Of a DNA stretch of 20,092 nt, positions 6,713 through 14,170 are shown one piece after another. Under the pieces are notes generated by a model. That model had not been told where the DNA came from. It was given only the letters and a program-made list of their open reading frames with translations, and ran no database searches. Source of the DNA: RDXT01 sp033765305. Lineage in GTDB: Bacteria > Bacteroidota > Bacteroidia > J057. Position numbers and translations under genes: made by a program. The stretch's first letter is position 1. Each line of letters opens with the position of its first letter. Where the stretch lies: contig JANRID010000029.1 in NCBI GenBank assembly GCA_033765305.1, positions 1-20,092 of the forward strand. The letters run 5' to 3'.

Positions 6713-7273
6713 ATGGCAACGAAACAGAAACAGCCGCGGTTCCAGGTCAACATTGTGGGCAAGCTGACCAAGGCCGGCGCCCTGACCGGCGGCGGCTTGG
6801 CTGCGCACGCGCTCAACAATGTGCTGCTGCCGAAGATCATCAAAAAGAACCTGACCCCGGTGATCGCCAACGGCATCACCCTGGGCCTTGCGGCCTTCGG
6901 GCCGGAGCTGCTGGCCATGTGGCGCCCCGAAATGGGCTCCAGCACGCTGGTCAACGGCATGGCCGACGGCGCGACGACGGTGGCCGGCATGAGCCTGATG
7001 GGCGAGCTCGCCCCGGACCTGACCGCGCGCGTAGCGCCGCGGGTCGCGGTGTCGAAGAAGTACAAGGCAGGCGACGTGAACCCCGCGAGCGGCCAGCCCT
7101 TCAAGGCCGGCGAACGCGATCCGGACGGAGCCCTGATCCAGGGGGTCGGCTATTTGACGGAGTACGTGGTTTCCGGGCCCGGCGACTACGACCCCGCCGC
7201 CGCTGGCGACCTGACGGCCCCCGGCAGCATCCTGGGCCTGGCGGAGGACACCGGGCTTTCGCACACGATCTGA
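6713..7273 (+). CDS. Hydrophobic Gly-rich probable virion membrane protein
   Basis: This 186-aa protein has a basic N-terminus (MATKQKQPRF) and three hydrophobic Gly/Ala/Leu-rich stretches at about residues 18-34, 45-65 and 78-100, which could lie in a membrane. A polar, Asp/Gly/Pro-rich C-terminal third has the sequence VAVSKKYKAGDVNPASGQPF. No enzyme motif is visible. Position just before the candidate capsid gene, and composition, fit a protein of an internal virion membrane. Confidence 0.65.
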   Translation: MATKQKQPRFQVNIVGKLTKAGALTGGGLAAHALNNVLLPKIIKKNLTPVIANGITLGLAAFGPELLAMWRPEMGSSTLVNGMADGATTVAGMSLMGELAPDLTARVAPRVAVSKKYKAGDVNPASGQPFKAGERDPDGALIQGVGYLTEYVVSGPGDYDPAAAGDLTAPGSILGLAEDTGLSHTI

Positions 7274-7333
7274 CCCGGACAGCCAGCCGGCAGCAAACCG
7301 CAAATCATCCTGTAACTGCTGAATGCATTTAGC

Positions 7334-8032
7334 ATGAAATCCTACAACATTTCCAAGGAGCGCGCTATCATCGAGCTGCTGCGCTCCGAGTTCCCGGAGA
7401 TGAAGGGGCTCACCGAGGGCGAGGTCTTCCAGATGGCCAAGATCACCAACGGCGACTCCAGCTACAAGTTCGGGCTCGTCGGGCCTACGGACTACAGCAA
7501 GCTCCCCGAGCTGCTGATCAACGACAAGAACCTGTTCGTGTGCACCGCGCTGCGCATGGTCCTGGTGAAGCAGGCAGCTGCCAAGCCCATGGCCATTACG
7601 CCCTACGGGTACCCCAACAAGGAGGAGTTCGGAGCGAACTACAACGACCTGGAGGTGTTCTTCAACGGCCTGATGACCTTCCGGGTCAATACCGACGTGG
7701 TATTCGAGGACCTGCGCACCAGCTGCTTCCGCCATGTGCCGGAGCAGATCCGCCAGGCTGCTGTGGCTTCCGTGTCGGCGGAGCGCGTTCACGACTCCTA
7801 CAGCGCCCGCCAGGGATCCAAGGATCTCGACGCCCCCGTGGTGATCAACGGCAACAACACGAACACCCTGGAGATCAACATCCGCTCCAGCGCGGGTCTG
7901 AGCATCCAGGGCCCCGGCTCCGGCGTGGAGCACTACGTCGGTGTCCAGCTCTTCGGCGTCACCCTGCCTGGTGCGGCCCGGGAGCACTACGACCGCGCGC
8001 GCGCAGCCCTCAGGCTGCTCTACACGAAGTAA
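7334..8032 (+). CDS. Candidate major capsid protein
   Basis: This 232-aa protein has a helical N-terminal 35 residues followed by an almost entirely beta-type pattern (short hydrophobic strands separated by Gly/Asn/Pro turns), for example LINDKNLFVCTALRMVLVKQ, NGLMTFRVNTDVVFEDL and VVINGNNTNTLEINIRSS. It has no signal peptide, no membrane helix and no catalytic motif. Its size suits a single jelly-roll capsid subunit. It lies mid-operon, with a large GC hairpin right after its stop that could stabilise its mRNA or reduce read-through, as is common after capsid genes. I cannot assign a fold from sequence alone, and it could be a minor protein. Confidence 0.5.
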   Translation: MKSYNISKERAIIELLRSEFPEMKGLTEGEVFQMAKITNGDSSYKFGLVGPTDYSKLPELLINDKNLFVCTALRMVLVKQAAAKPMAITPYGYPNKEEFGANYNDLEVFFNGLMTFRVNTDVVFEDLRTSCFRHVPEQIRQAAVASVSAERVHDSYSARQGSKDLDAPVVINGNNTNTLEINIRSSAGLSIQGPGSGVEHYVGVQLFGVTLPGAAREHYDRARAALRLLYTK

Positions 8033-8058
8033 GGCATTCTGTATTCATCCGGACACCA

Positions 8059-8084
8059 GCCGGCGGGCCTGACGGCCTGCCGGC
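8059..8084 (+). terminator. Long hairpin after candidate capsid gene
   Basis: An 11-bp stem (8059-8069 with 8074-8084, one G-T pair) has a tgac loop and is followed by only three T residues. It is more likely a partial terminator or mRNA 3'-end stabiliser than a full stop, since related genes continue downstream without an obvious promoter. Confidence 0.55.
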
Positions 8085-8138
8085 GCTTTGGGCCGCAACT
8101 CAACCGATGCCAATACCAATATGGGCGGCGAACTCACT

Positions 8139-8507
8139 ATGAATATCGAGGCCTGCACGCTGATCGAGCTGGCGCTCTCCGGCACGGTCAAAAAATACAA
8201 GCTTCCCAAGAGCACGGAGCTCGACGGGAAGCGCACGAAGTCGATCGTGACCTACTCCAGCGGAAAGACGGAGGCCGGGGCTACGCTGGCCGATCCCGGC
8301 AACGCATACCTGCGGCTCAAGCGCGCAGGCGACACTTCGGAGCCGATCAAGATCCCGCTGCGGTCGCTGCTGTACTCGCCGGCTTACCCGCCGCTGCAGT
8401 TCCAGCGCCTCGAAGGCGTCTTCGACTGGGAAAACAGCTCAGTGGAGTTTGCCGACGCACCGACGGCAGGCACGGTGCTGCAGCTGCTGGTGGTGTACAA
8501 TCCGTAA
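8139..8507 (+). CDS. Small beta-rich probable structural protein
   Basis: This 122-aa protein starts MNIEACTLIEL. The pattern of alternating hydrophobic residues with Gly/Pro turns (LYSPAYPPLQFQRLEGVFDW near residues 85-105) suggests a beta sandwich. In-frame upstream starts exist at 8121, preceded by a double ccaata repeat, and at 8088. I chose 8139 because the extra residues look like leader sequence, but 8121 is possible. It sits between the candidate capsid gene and the spike-like gene, so it may be a second capsid, pentamer or vertex protein. No known motif. Confidence 0.65.
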   Translation: MNIEACTLIELALSGTVKKYKLPKSTELDGKRTKSIVTYSSGKTEAGATLADPGNAYLRLKRAGDTSEPIKIPLRSLLYSPAYPPLQFQRLEGVFDWENSSVEFADAPTAGTVLQLLVVYNP

Positions 8508-8518
8508 GGCCTTCGCGC

Positions 8519-8779
8519 ATGAGCAAGGGCTTCGATACGACCGAGATGACCAAGCCGGGCACGCAGCGCGTGCGCGCCGGGCAGGCGGTATTCTGGAATG
8601 CGGGCGAAAAGGCGCTGAAGCTCAACGGCGCGGAGCTGCCTCCGCCGCAGCAGGACGCGCGCGGCGTAAACAGCTACTTCAAGCTGGAGATTACGCTGGC
8701 AGCGGAATCATTGATGGAAGTCAAATTCGATCCTACAGACGCCAGCCCGAAGCTGGTTATTATCCAGGTGTATGCCTAA
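8519..8779 (+). CDS. Small beta-rich protein upstream of spike-like gene
   Basis: This 86-aa protein begins MSKGFDTTEMTKPGTQRV, has an FWNAGEKALKLNG turn and ends in two strands (ESLMEVKFD, PKLVIIQVYA). It has no signal peptide or membrane helix. It starts 11 bp after the preceding stop and overlaps the next gene by 8 bp, so it is coupled to the large spike-like protein and may be its base or connector. No family recognised. Confidence 0.65.
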   Translation: MSKGFDTTEMTKPGTQRVRAGQAVFWNAGEKALKLNGAELPPPQQDARGVNSYFKLEITLAAESLMEVKFDPTDASPKLVIIQVYA

Positions 8780-11183
8780 ACCCCGTGTAACCCTCAGCGT
8801 GGAGCTGCAGGACGTGTCCGAGCCGGATGCGCAGGCAATCCTCAGCATGCTGCGCGGCGCGCTGCTCACAGCCGCGCCGCTGGTCTTTCCCGCCGCCGGC
8901 GATCTGATCGAGGAGTGGATCGGCGATCTGAACCAGATCAGCACGCTCCAGGCCACCTACCGCAGCTATGACGGCTCCCAGTTTGTGCTCCAGCGCCTGG
9001 TCACCCTGCCCGGCGCAGGCAGCGTGTGGGAGGATGTGGCCCCGGGCGCGCAGCCGGTGATCCAGGCAGTACAGTACCGGGCGGACGGGATCCAGCACCG
9101 CTGGCGGCACAAGGCGACGGGCACAATCTCCGGCGCGCAGCCCAATCCGCTCTGGACCACCCTGCTGGACCAGTTCAATGCACTGGAGCTGACGCAGGCC
9201 GAGGTCTCCGCAGCGCTGGCAGGCTACGGGCTCTTTTTCGACGAGGCATCCGGCGGCATCGGCCCCGATCCGGCTGCATACACCTGGTACACCGACCAGG
9301 CTGAGCTGGCCGGCGCTGTAGCAACGCTGATGCAGGCCGGCGAGGGCTGGACCTTCGGCGTCCGGGACGGCAAGTTTGCGGTCTACAGCCACAAGGCATT
9401 CAATGCCGCGCGCGTGTTTTCTGTCTACCGCCCCCTGGGCGTGGAGATCCAGGCCGGAGGCAGTGCGCTGTCGCACCAGGAGATCACGGACGCCCTGGCC
9501 GGGCCGGGCCTGGTCTATGCCGGCACGGCATACTCCAGCCTGGACGCCCTGACGGTGGCCGTGCTCGATGCCCGCCCGGACCTGCATGCCTACGCCGGCG
9601 ACGGCAGGTTTATCGAGAAGTCGAGCTCGTCTGCGCCGGTGGCAGTGTCCATTGCCTCCGCCCCGGCCGCCAGCGACCAGATTTCCGAGCTGCTGGGGGC
9701 AGGCTTCCTGGATGCCGATGTAACCGGCGTCATGCAGAAGCGCTACGGGACCGGCGTATGGGGCTATCCGTATGTCTTCCCGGCCGAGGCCGAGACTGTG
9801 GGCCAGGTCTTCCGCCTTCCGGAGTCGCAGTTCCGCTGCGTCCGGATGAGCGACTACACCGTTTCGCAGCACAACGGAGAGCGCACGAGGTTCCTGCGCG
9901 GCGCCGCAGCCGACGGCAGCGACAGCTATTTTGTCGTCCCGACCGGATCCTTCCGCCTGACCGCCTTCCGGCTCAGCGACGGCGCAGCCGTCAACGACGC
10001 CAGCGTCAGCGGCACCGAGTCGAACTGGAGGGACAGCTGCTGCCCGGCATTCTGGACTGCCGACAAGTATCTCTACACCAAGGGCGGCAAGTGGCACCTG
10101 ATCGATATCCTTACCGATGCGAGCACGGAGTGGTGGGATCTTACCGCAGGGCATGCCGGCTACATCGTGGGCGACCAGGGCGGGTTTCTGGCCGGCGGCG
10201 ACGGCAACGAGCCGGTGCGCATCTATGATGAGGCCGCAGGCAAGTTCCGCACGCTGCTGCTGATCACCGGCATCAGCACGGCCGAGGCGGGCGGCAACCC
10301 CCGCAAGGACAACGCCTGGGTGGCCGACCTGGAGAACCGCGTCGGCGTCCGCCAGGTCTGGAACGCTGCGCAGCTGCGCTGGGAGCTGGCGGAGTACGCC
10401 GCTTCCGACCGGGCGCTCTACTCCTTCGACCTGCCGGCCTACGCCGATTCGGCGCAGCTCGCGGTATCGGACGATGCTGCGCGCCTGCACCTGCTCTCCT
10501 GGGAGCAGGGCAGCGACGGAGCGCCGGACCCCGGCACCAAGGTGCTGGGCTTCCATGCCAATACGTACGCAGAAAACCTGATCGGCGAGCTGTCGAACTA
10601 CTCCAGCCATACGGATACCTTCATCTATACCCGCGGCGACGGCGCGCGCCTCAACGGCCTCATCATGAAGGGCACATCGGGCACGCCGGGCACAGGCACA
10701 GGCGATGTGTACTTCACCGTGTACCGCCTTGCGGTATCAGGCTCCGGCGTCCGCAGCCTGGCGGATGTGGCGCTGATCGAGGTGTGCGACTGGGCTAGCC
10801 TCAATGCCCCTTCCGGCCTGGCCCAGGTGGCGGCAAGCCAGTACAACGATAAGTACGTGACCGGCAACTACAAGCCCGACCAGTCGGGCGAGCCCGCCGG
10901 CGCATTCCGCTACAAGCGGGAAATCCACCTGTTCCCCTCGGACGCCCGCCTGGTGTATCCGCCCTACACCACGCTCCCGATGCGGATCTGCGGCGAGTTT
11001 GCGCCCGACCAGGACGCCACCGGCGACCAGCCTGAGCACTGGATCTCCCACATCCTGGGCGACGGCACCATGCGGATCTTTTTCCGCCGCAACGCCGGCA
11101 CGGAGGCGTCGAACAGGCTGTACATGGTCTGGATCGAGCCGCAGCCCTCTGCAGACCGGCTGCTCCCCAGGCTGAACCCCTAA
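8772..11183 (+). CDS. Large spike-like or receptor-binding protein candidate
   Basis: At 803 aa this is the largest product of the circle. It is rich in Gly, Asp, Tyr, Trp, Ser and Ala and almost entirely beta-patterned, with repeated short motifs such as YLYTKGGKWHLIDI, EWWDLTAGHAGY and GDGNEPVRIYD between residues about 430 and 500, like blades of a propeller or a beta solenoid. The N-terminal 60 residues contain a helical segment (SEPDAQAILSMLRGALL), perhaps the particle-attachment end. Two adjacent Cys occur in the middle (RDSCCPAFW). There is no signal peptide, membrane helix or glycosidase motif I can identify. As the largest structural-type gene in a virion block without tail genes, it is the best host-recognition candidate. 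Confidence 0.6.
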   Translation: MPKPRVTLSVELQDVSEPDAQAILSMLRGALLTAAPLVFPAAGDLIEEWIGDLNQISTLQATYRSYDGSQFVLQRLVTLPGAGSVWEDVAPGAQPVIQAVQYRADGIQHRWRHKATGTISGAQPNPLWTTLLDQFNALELTQAEVSAALAGYGLFFDEASGGIGPDPAAYTWYTDQAELAGAVATLMQAGEGWTFGVRDGKFAVYSHKAFNAARVFSVYRPLGVEIQAGGSALSHQEITDALAGPGLVYAGTAYSSLDALTVAVLDARPDLHAYAGDGRFIEKSSSSAPVAVSIASAPAASDQISELLGAGFLDADVTGVMQKRYGTGVWGYPYVFPAEAETVGQVFRLPESQFRCVRMSDYTVSQHNGERTRFLRGAAADGSDSYFVVPTGSFRLTAFRLSDGAAVNDASVSGTESNWRDSCCPAFWTADKYLYTKGGKWHLIDILTDASTEWWDLTAGHAGYIVGDQGGFLAGGDGNEPVRIYDEAAGKFRTLLLITGISTAEAGGNPRKDNAWVADLENRVGVRQVWNAAQLRWELAEYAASDRALYSFDLPAYADSAQLAVSDDAARLHLLSWEQGSDGAPDPGTKVLGFHANTYAENLIGELSNYSSHTDTFIYTRGDGARLNGLIMKGTSGTPGTGTGDVYFTVYRLAVSGSGVRSLADVALIEVCDWASLNAPSGLAQVAASQYNDKYVTGNYKPDQSGEPAGAFRYKREIHLFPSDARLVYPPYTTLPMRICGEFAPDQDATGDQPEHWISHILGDGTMRIFFRRNAGTEASNRLYMVWIEPQPSADRLLPRLNP

Positions 11184-11193
11184 CCGCGCAGCA

Positions 11194-11433
11194 ATGATTG
11201 TCCAGACGAAGAAGAAAGCAGAAATCAGCGCCCTGGCCCAGGCCGGACGGCTCTTCCGGCTGGTCCGCGAGGAGACCGTCTGGATCCTGTCCGGCTGGGA
11301 CGGATCCGGATGGCAGGAGCAGCACCGCTTCTCTGAAAGCGAAGCCTCCGCCTACCTGGTGTCGGTCAGGGACTCCAGCCGCACCGCAGTCATCTGCAGC
11401 GATCCCGAAAGCCTGCTTCCCGCAGAAAGCTAA
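11194..11433 (+). CDS. Small hypothetical virion-operon protein
   Basis: This 79-aa protein starts MIVQTKKKAEISALAQ, then shows a beta-type run (RLFRLVREETVWILSGWDG) and a mixed end with one Cys. It starts 10 bp after the spike-like gene. The compact strand-turn-strand pattern with Trp residues resembles a small SH3-like or beta-barrel domain. Function unknown; a spike accessory protein is a guess from position. Confidence 0.6.
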   Translation: MIVQTKKKAEISALAQAGRLFRLVREETVWILSGWDGSGWQEQHRFSESEASAYLVSVRDSSRTAVICSDPESLLPAES

Positions 11434-11444
11434 AACGCACCGGC

Positions 11445-12200
11445 ATGAATGTAGCAGCTGTAACGAAATTGATCCTCAATGCCGGCATGTCGCACGTGAG
11501 CGTGTACGAAGGCAGCCGGATCAGCGAAGGAAGCAAGGCGGCATTCTGCACGGCCGACTACACGGAGGACGTGGACCGGCTCAGCGCGCAGGAGGCCGCC
11601 AGGCTGTTCGAGGAGTTCATGGAAGATGCCTTCCCAGGCAAGTACGTGGCCAGGCTCATGAAGGGCGCCAAGGGCGGCGCAGGCGCGCGCCAGCTTGTCT
11701 TTGAAAAGCCGGGCGCAGCTGCTGCGCCCTCCGGCATCGCCGGCTCCGGAGCCGACGCGGTCGGCGCCATCGCCCGGCAGATCGAGGAGAAGTTCAACGC
11801 GAAGCTGGAGGCCTTCAGGCTGGAGCATGAGCGCAAGGAGATGCAGAAGCGCATCGGCGCCCTGGAGGAGGAGCTGGAGGCGGCCAGGCAGCCAGGCGCG
11901 CGCCTGGTGACCTTCGGCGAGTGGGCCATCGGGCACTTCCTGGAGCAGGCCAGCCTGCGCCAGGTGGCGGGCACCCCGCAGCTGCTTGGCACGGAGGACA
12001 GCCCCGGAGAGAGCGAAGAGGACAGCGGGGAGGATCTTAACAGCGAAGCCAGCAGGCTGCTCAATATCATCGCCGGCTCCCTGGGCGACGATACCATCCT
12101 GCTGCTGCGCAAGCTTGCCGCGCTGCCTCCGGACGCGCTGCAGGCGCTTGCCCGCGTCGACCAGCACAAAATCAACCTGGCCCTCTCATTCCTGAAGTAA
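11445..12200 (+). CDS. Coiled-coil protein with acidic segment
   Basis: This 251-aa protein has a mixed N-terminal domain to about residue 85, an Ala/Gly linker, and a heptad-like coiled coil at about residues 108-148 (EEKFNAKLEAFRLEHERKEM). An acidic, Ser/Glu-rich linker follows at about 175-195, then a helical C-terminus ending LALSFLK. There is no membrane helix. The next gene starts 1 bp after its stop. It may be a scaffold, trimeric fibre shaft or DNA-delivery component; the sequence does not decide. Confidence 0.68.
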   Translation: MNVAAVTKLILNAGMSHVSVYEGSRISEGSKAAFCTADYTEDVDRLSAQEAARLFEEFMEDAFPGKYVARLMKGAKGGAGARQLVFEKPGAAAAPSGIAGSGADAVGAIARQIEEKFNAKLEAFRLEHERKEMQKRIGALEEELEAARQPGARLVTFGEWAIGHFLEQASLRQVAGTPQLLGTEDSPGESEEDSGEDLNSEASRLLNIIAGSLGDDTILLLRKLAALPPDALQALARVDQHKINLALSFLK

Positions 12201-12201
12201 T

Positions 12202-12669
12202 ATGGACACCCCCAGCCCCAAGTCCGCGCTTGCGATCACCGTGCTTGCAGCCGGCGGCCTGGGCCTGTACTGGGCCTGGGACAAGTTCATCCGGGACGAA
12301 AACAAAGAGGAGAACCAGGCGTCGGCGCAGGACCGCTACAAGGATCTGCAGGATGCGATGAAGGAAGAGCGCCCGACAAAGCCGGAGTCAGCCTGGTCCG
12401 GATTTGCGGACCAGATCTACGCGCTGCTCAACGGCTGGGCAGGCGAAAATGAAACCGAGGTGGAGCGGATACTGAAAGAGCCTGCAAATCTGACAGATAT
12501 AAGGCTTCTGGAGTACAAGTTCGGCGCCCGGCAGTTTCAAAACGCGTTCGGATTCCCTGACGGGGAGCCCAAGACGCTCCGCGTGGCCGTGTCCACCGAG
12601 CTGTGGCCCTCACGCGTGCAGCGTATCAATGAGGTGTACATGAAAAGAGGAATCAACTACCGTTTCTGA
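12202..12669 (+). CDS. Membrane-anchored virion-type protein with conserved-looking C-terminus
   Basis: This 155-aa protein has one hydrophobic helix at about residues 9-25 (ALAITVLAAGGLGLYWAW) and a charged helical stalk. Its C-terminal domain ends INEVYMKRGINYRF. I recall Bacteroidota virus-like clusters with a small anchored protein ending in a similar INxxxxxxGINYR pattern next to a lysis gene, but this is memory only. The domain (DIRLLEYKFGARQFQNAFG, then LRVAVSTELWP) looks helical and compact. It lies directly before the lysis genes and may be a membrane-inserted virion protein. Confidence 0.66.
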   Translation: MDTPSPKSALAITVLAAGGLGLYWAWDKFIRDENKEENQASAQDRYKDLQDAMKEERPTKPESAWSGFADQIYALLNGWAGENETEVERILKEPANLTDIRLLEYKFGARQFQNAFGFPDGEPKTLRVAVSTELWPSRVQRINEVYMKRGINYRF

Positions 12670-12673
12670 GGCT

Positions 12674-12862
12674 ATGAAGCAGATTGCAGCAGGCCTGCTG
12701 AGCATCGGCAGCATTGTGCTGGCCGGCGGGATCGCCAACGACATCCTCCAGACCATCGCGCTGGCCGCCGGCGCCGTGGCCGGCGTTGCAGGGGCCGTGT
12801 CCGGCATCCTGGACCTGCGCCGGCGCTGGAGCAAACGCGGCAGCAGCAGCCTCCGCGGATGA
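12674..12862 (+). CDS. Holin-like two-helix protein
   Basis: This 62-aa protein has two hydrophobic helices (about residues 4-22 and 26-46) separated by a short polar turn (ANDIL) and a basic C-terminal tail (LRRRWSKRGSSS), the shape of a class II holin. It overlaps the M15 endolysin gene by 4 bp (ATGA at 12859-12862), a standard lysis-cassette arrangement. Such a protein would open the inner membrane so that the endolysin reaches the cell wall. Small membrane proteins of other kinds look similar, so the context carries the call. Confidence 0.65.
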   Translation: MKQIAAGLLSIGSIVLAGGIANDILQTIALAAGAVAGVAGAVSGILDLRRRWSKRGSSSLRG

Positions 12863-13854
12863 GCCGCGGCGTGCTGGCACTGATCCTCGCAGCCGGCCTG
12901 GCTGCCGCTGTGCGGGCCTCGTCCGGACGCAGGCCGGACCGGCTGCCGCTCTGGGACAGCGTCTCGGAGCGCAGGCTGGCCGGCCTGCATCCCGAGGTGG
13001 CCGCAGCTGCGGCCGGGTTTATCCAGGATGCCTACCGGCGCGGCATCAGGCTCCGGATTGCGGAGGGGTGGCGCAGCTACAGCCGCCAGCAGGATCTCTA
13101 TGCCAAAGGCCGCACAACGCCCGGCCCGGCGGTCACCAGCGCCCGGCCCGGCGAGAGCTTCCATAACTTCGGCCTGGCCGTCGACGTGGTGGAGATGAGC
13201 CCGGGGCTGGACCGGGCGCTGGGCTACAGCAGCTCCTATCCTGCCTCCAGGTGGGAGGAGATCGGAGTGCTCGGGGAGCAGCATGGATTTGAGTGGGGCG
13301 GGCGCTGGACGCGCCCAGACCGGCCGCACTTCCAGATGAAGCTCGGCCGGCCGGCAGCCGCCTGGCGCACAGACTACGAGGCCGGCCGGCTTGACTATAT
13401 GCCGCCGGCTGGCTACATTGGCGCCATGGGAACACTAGTGGACGGCCGCCGCCGCATTGCAGGCAGCTACATCGGAGACGGCAACAACTCGCAGGAGCAC
13501 CAGCGGGTCATCCGCAACATTGTCCGCAACTGGGGCCGCCTGCTGGACTTTGATCCGCTCCCGGAAACCCCCGTGCCGGCCGTGCGCGGCAAAATCGGCA
13601 GAAAGATCCCCGACGTGGTGTTCTTCCGGACGGTCGGGCAGACCCCGGCCGTGGCGGTGGAGATCTGCGAGAACGCCGCAGCGCTCGAGCGCGACCTGGC
13701 CAAGGCGAGCGAGCTGATCAGCGCGCATCCCGGCATCGAGGAGGTGTTCTGCTACGACCTCCAGGGGCGCGTCTGGCACCGGGTCAGCCGCACCGGCGCT
13801 GCGCTGGAGTCCTGGTCCGATACGCTCCAGGCCGACCTGGAGCAGCTCCGCTAG
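12859..13854 (+). CDS. M15 peptidase endolysin fused to a PD-(D/E)XK (Uma2-like) nuclease domain
   Basis: This 331-aa protein has an N-terminal hydrophobic segment at about residues 3-19, which may act as a signal or anchor. Residues 35-165 are an M15 zinc peptidase: ESFHNFGLAVDVV gives ligands His102 and Asp109, and FEWGGRW followed by DRPHFQM gives Glu145 and ligand His157. Such enzymes cut peptide bonds in peptidoglycan. Residues about 205-310 form an unexpected extra domain: IGRKIPDVVFF (Pro251-Asp252), AVAVEICEN (Glu268), a Lys at 282 and IEEVFCYDLQGRVWHRV. This spacing matches Uma2/DUF820-type PD-(D/E)XK nucleases, in which the lysine sits in the next helix. It shares its last bases with the leftward gene that ends at 13851-13853. 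Confidence 0.72.
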   Translation: MSRGVLALILAAGLAAAVRASSGRRPDRLPLWDSVSERRLAGLHPEVAAAAAGFIQDAYRRGIRLRIAEGWRSYSRQQDLYAKGRTTPGPAVTSARPGESFHNFGLAVDVVEMSPGLDRALGYSSSYPASRWEEIGVLGEQHGFEWGGRWTRPDRPHFQMKLGRPAAAWRTDYEAGRLDYMPPAGYIGAMGTLVDGRRRIAGSYIGDGNNSQEHQRVIRNIVRNWGRLLDFDPLPETPVPAVRGKIGRKIPDVVFFRTVGQTPAVAVEICENAAALERDLAKASELISAHPGIEEVFCYDLQGRVWHRVSRTGAALESWSDTLQADLEQLR

Positions 13855-13873
13855 ATCTCCGGAAACTTGGCAT

Positions 13874-14125
13874 TCAGCTCCTCCAGGTCCTGCACCGCTC
13901 CAGCCAGTCCTCGATCCATTTCACCACCGCTTCGGCCTTCCTGCGCTGGACCTCCATCCGGACATCGAGCAGCAGCTGCATGAGGGCCTTCTTGCGGGCC
14001 GGAAGCGTCTTGTAGGCGTTCAGGTCGCCGTATCTGCGGATGCGCTTGCCGCCGTCAGTGTAGTACACGTACCACCTTTTCGACAGGTCTCCGCCTGCGT
14101 CGAAATAAGAGACAACAATATCCAT
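13874..14125 (-). CDS. Integrase N-terminal (arm-binding) domain-like ORF, no catalytic domain
   Basis: This 83-aa leftward ORF reads FDAGGDLSKRWYVYYTDGG, then KRIRRYGDLNAYKTLPARKKA. A basic beta hairpin (WYVYY...GKRIRRYG) followed by an N-x-x-K-T-x-x-x-R helix is the usual start of Bacteroidota tyrosine integrases. The C-terminal catalytic part (R...HxxR...Y) is absent: the ORF stops at 13874, and only 19 bp later lies the end of the endolysin gene. A shifted frame continues as VQDLEELNAKFPEI and stops at 13851-13853, so one missing base near 13890 would join the two into about 90 aa, still without a catalytic domain. It may be a remnant or a small DNA-binding protein. It has its own 5' hairpin. 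Confidence 0.5.
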   Translation of the reverse strand: MDIVVSYFDAGGDLSKRWYVYYTDGGKRIRRYGDLNAYKTLPARKKALMQLLLDVRMEVQRRKAEAVVKWIEDWLERCRTWRS

Positions 14126-14128
14126 CTA

Positions 14129-14151
14129 GGCTCAGAGTCAGACTTTGAGCC
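14129..14151. repeat. 23-bp inverted repeat before the integrase-like ORF
   Basis: ggctcagagt and actttgagcc pair over 10 bp (one G-T) with a 3-base centre. It lies immediately upstream, on the minus strand, of the ATG at 14125. It could be an operator, a leader hairpin that blocks translation, or a recombinase core site. Confidence 0.7.
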
Positions 14152-14170
14152 GGGCGCGCCAGTTAACGAA

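Noticed and set aside
8760..10610. 616-aa minus-strand ORF opposite the spike-like gene
   Set aside because: It lies antisense to a longer, better-formed rightward frame in the same operon. Its composition is typical of GC-rich shadow frames and it has no overlapping partner genes on its strand.
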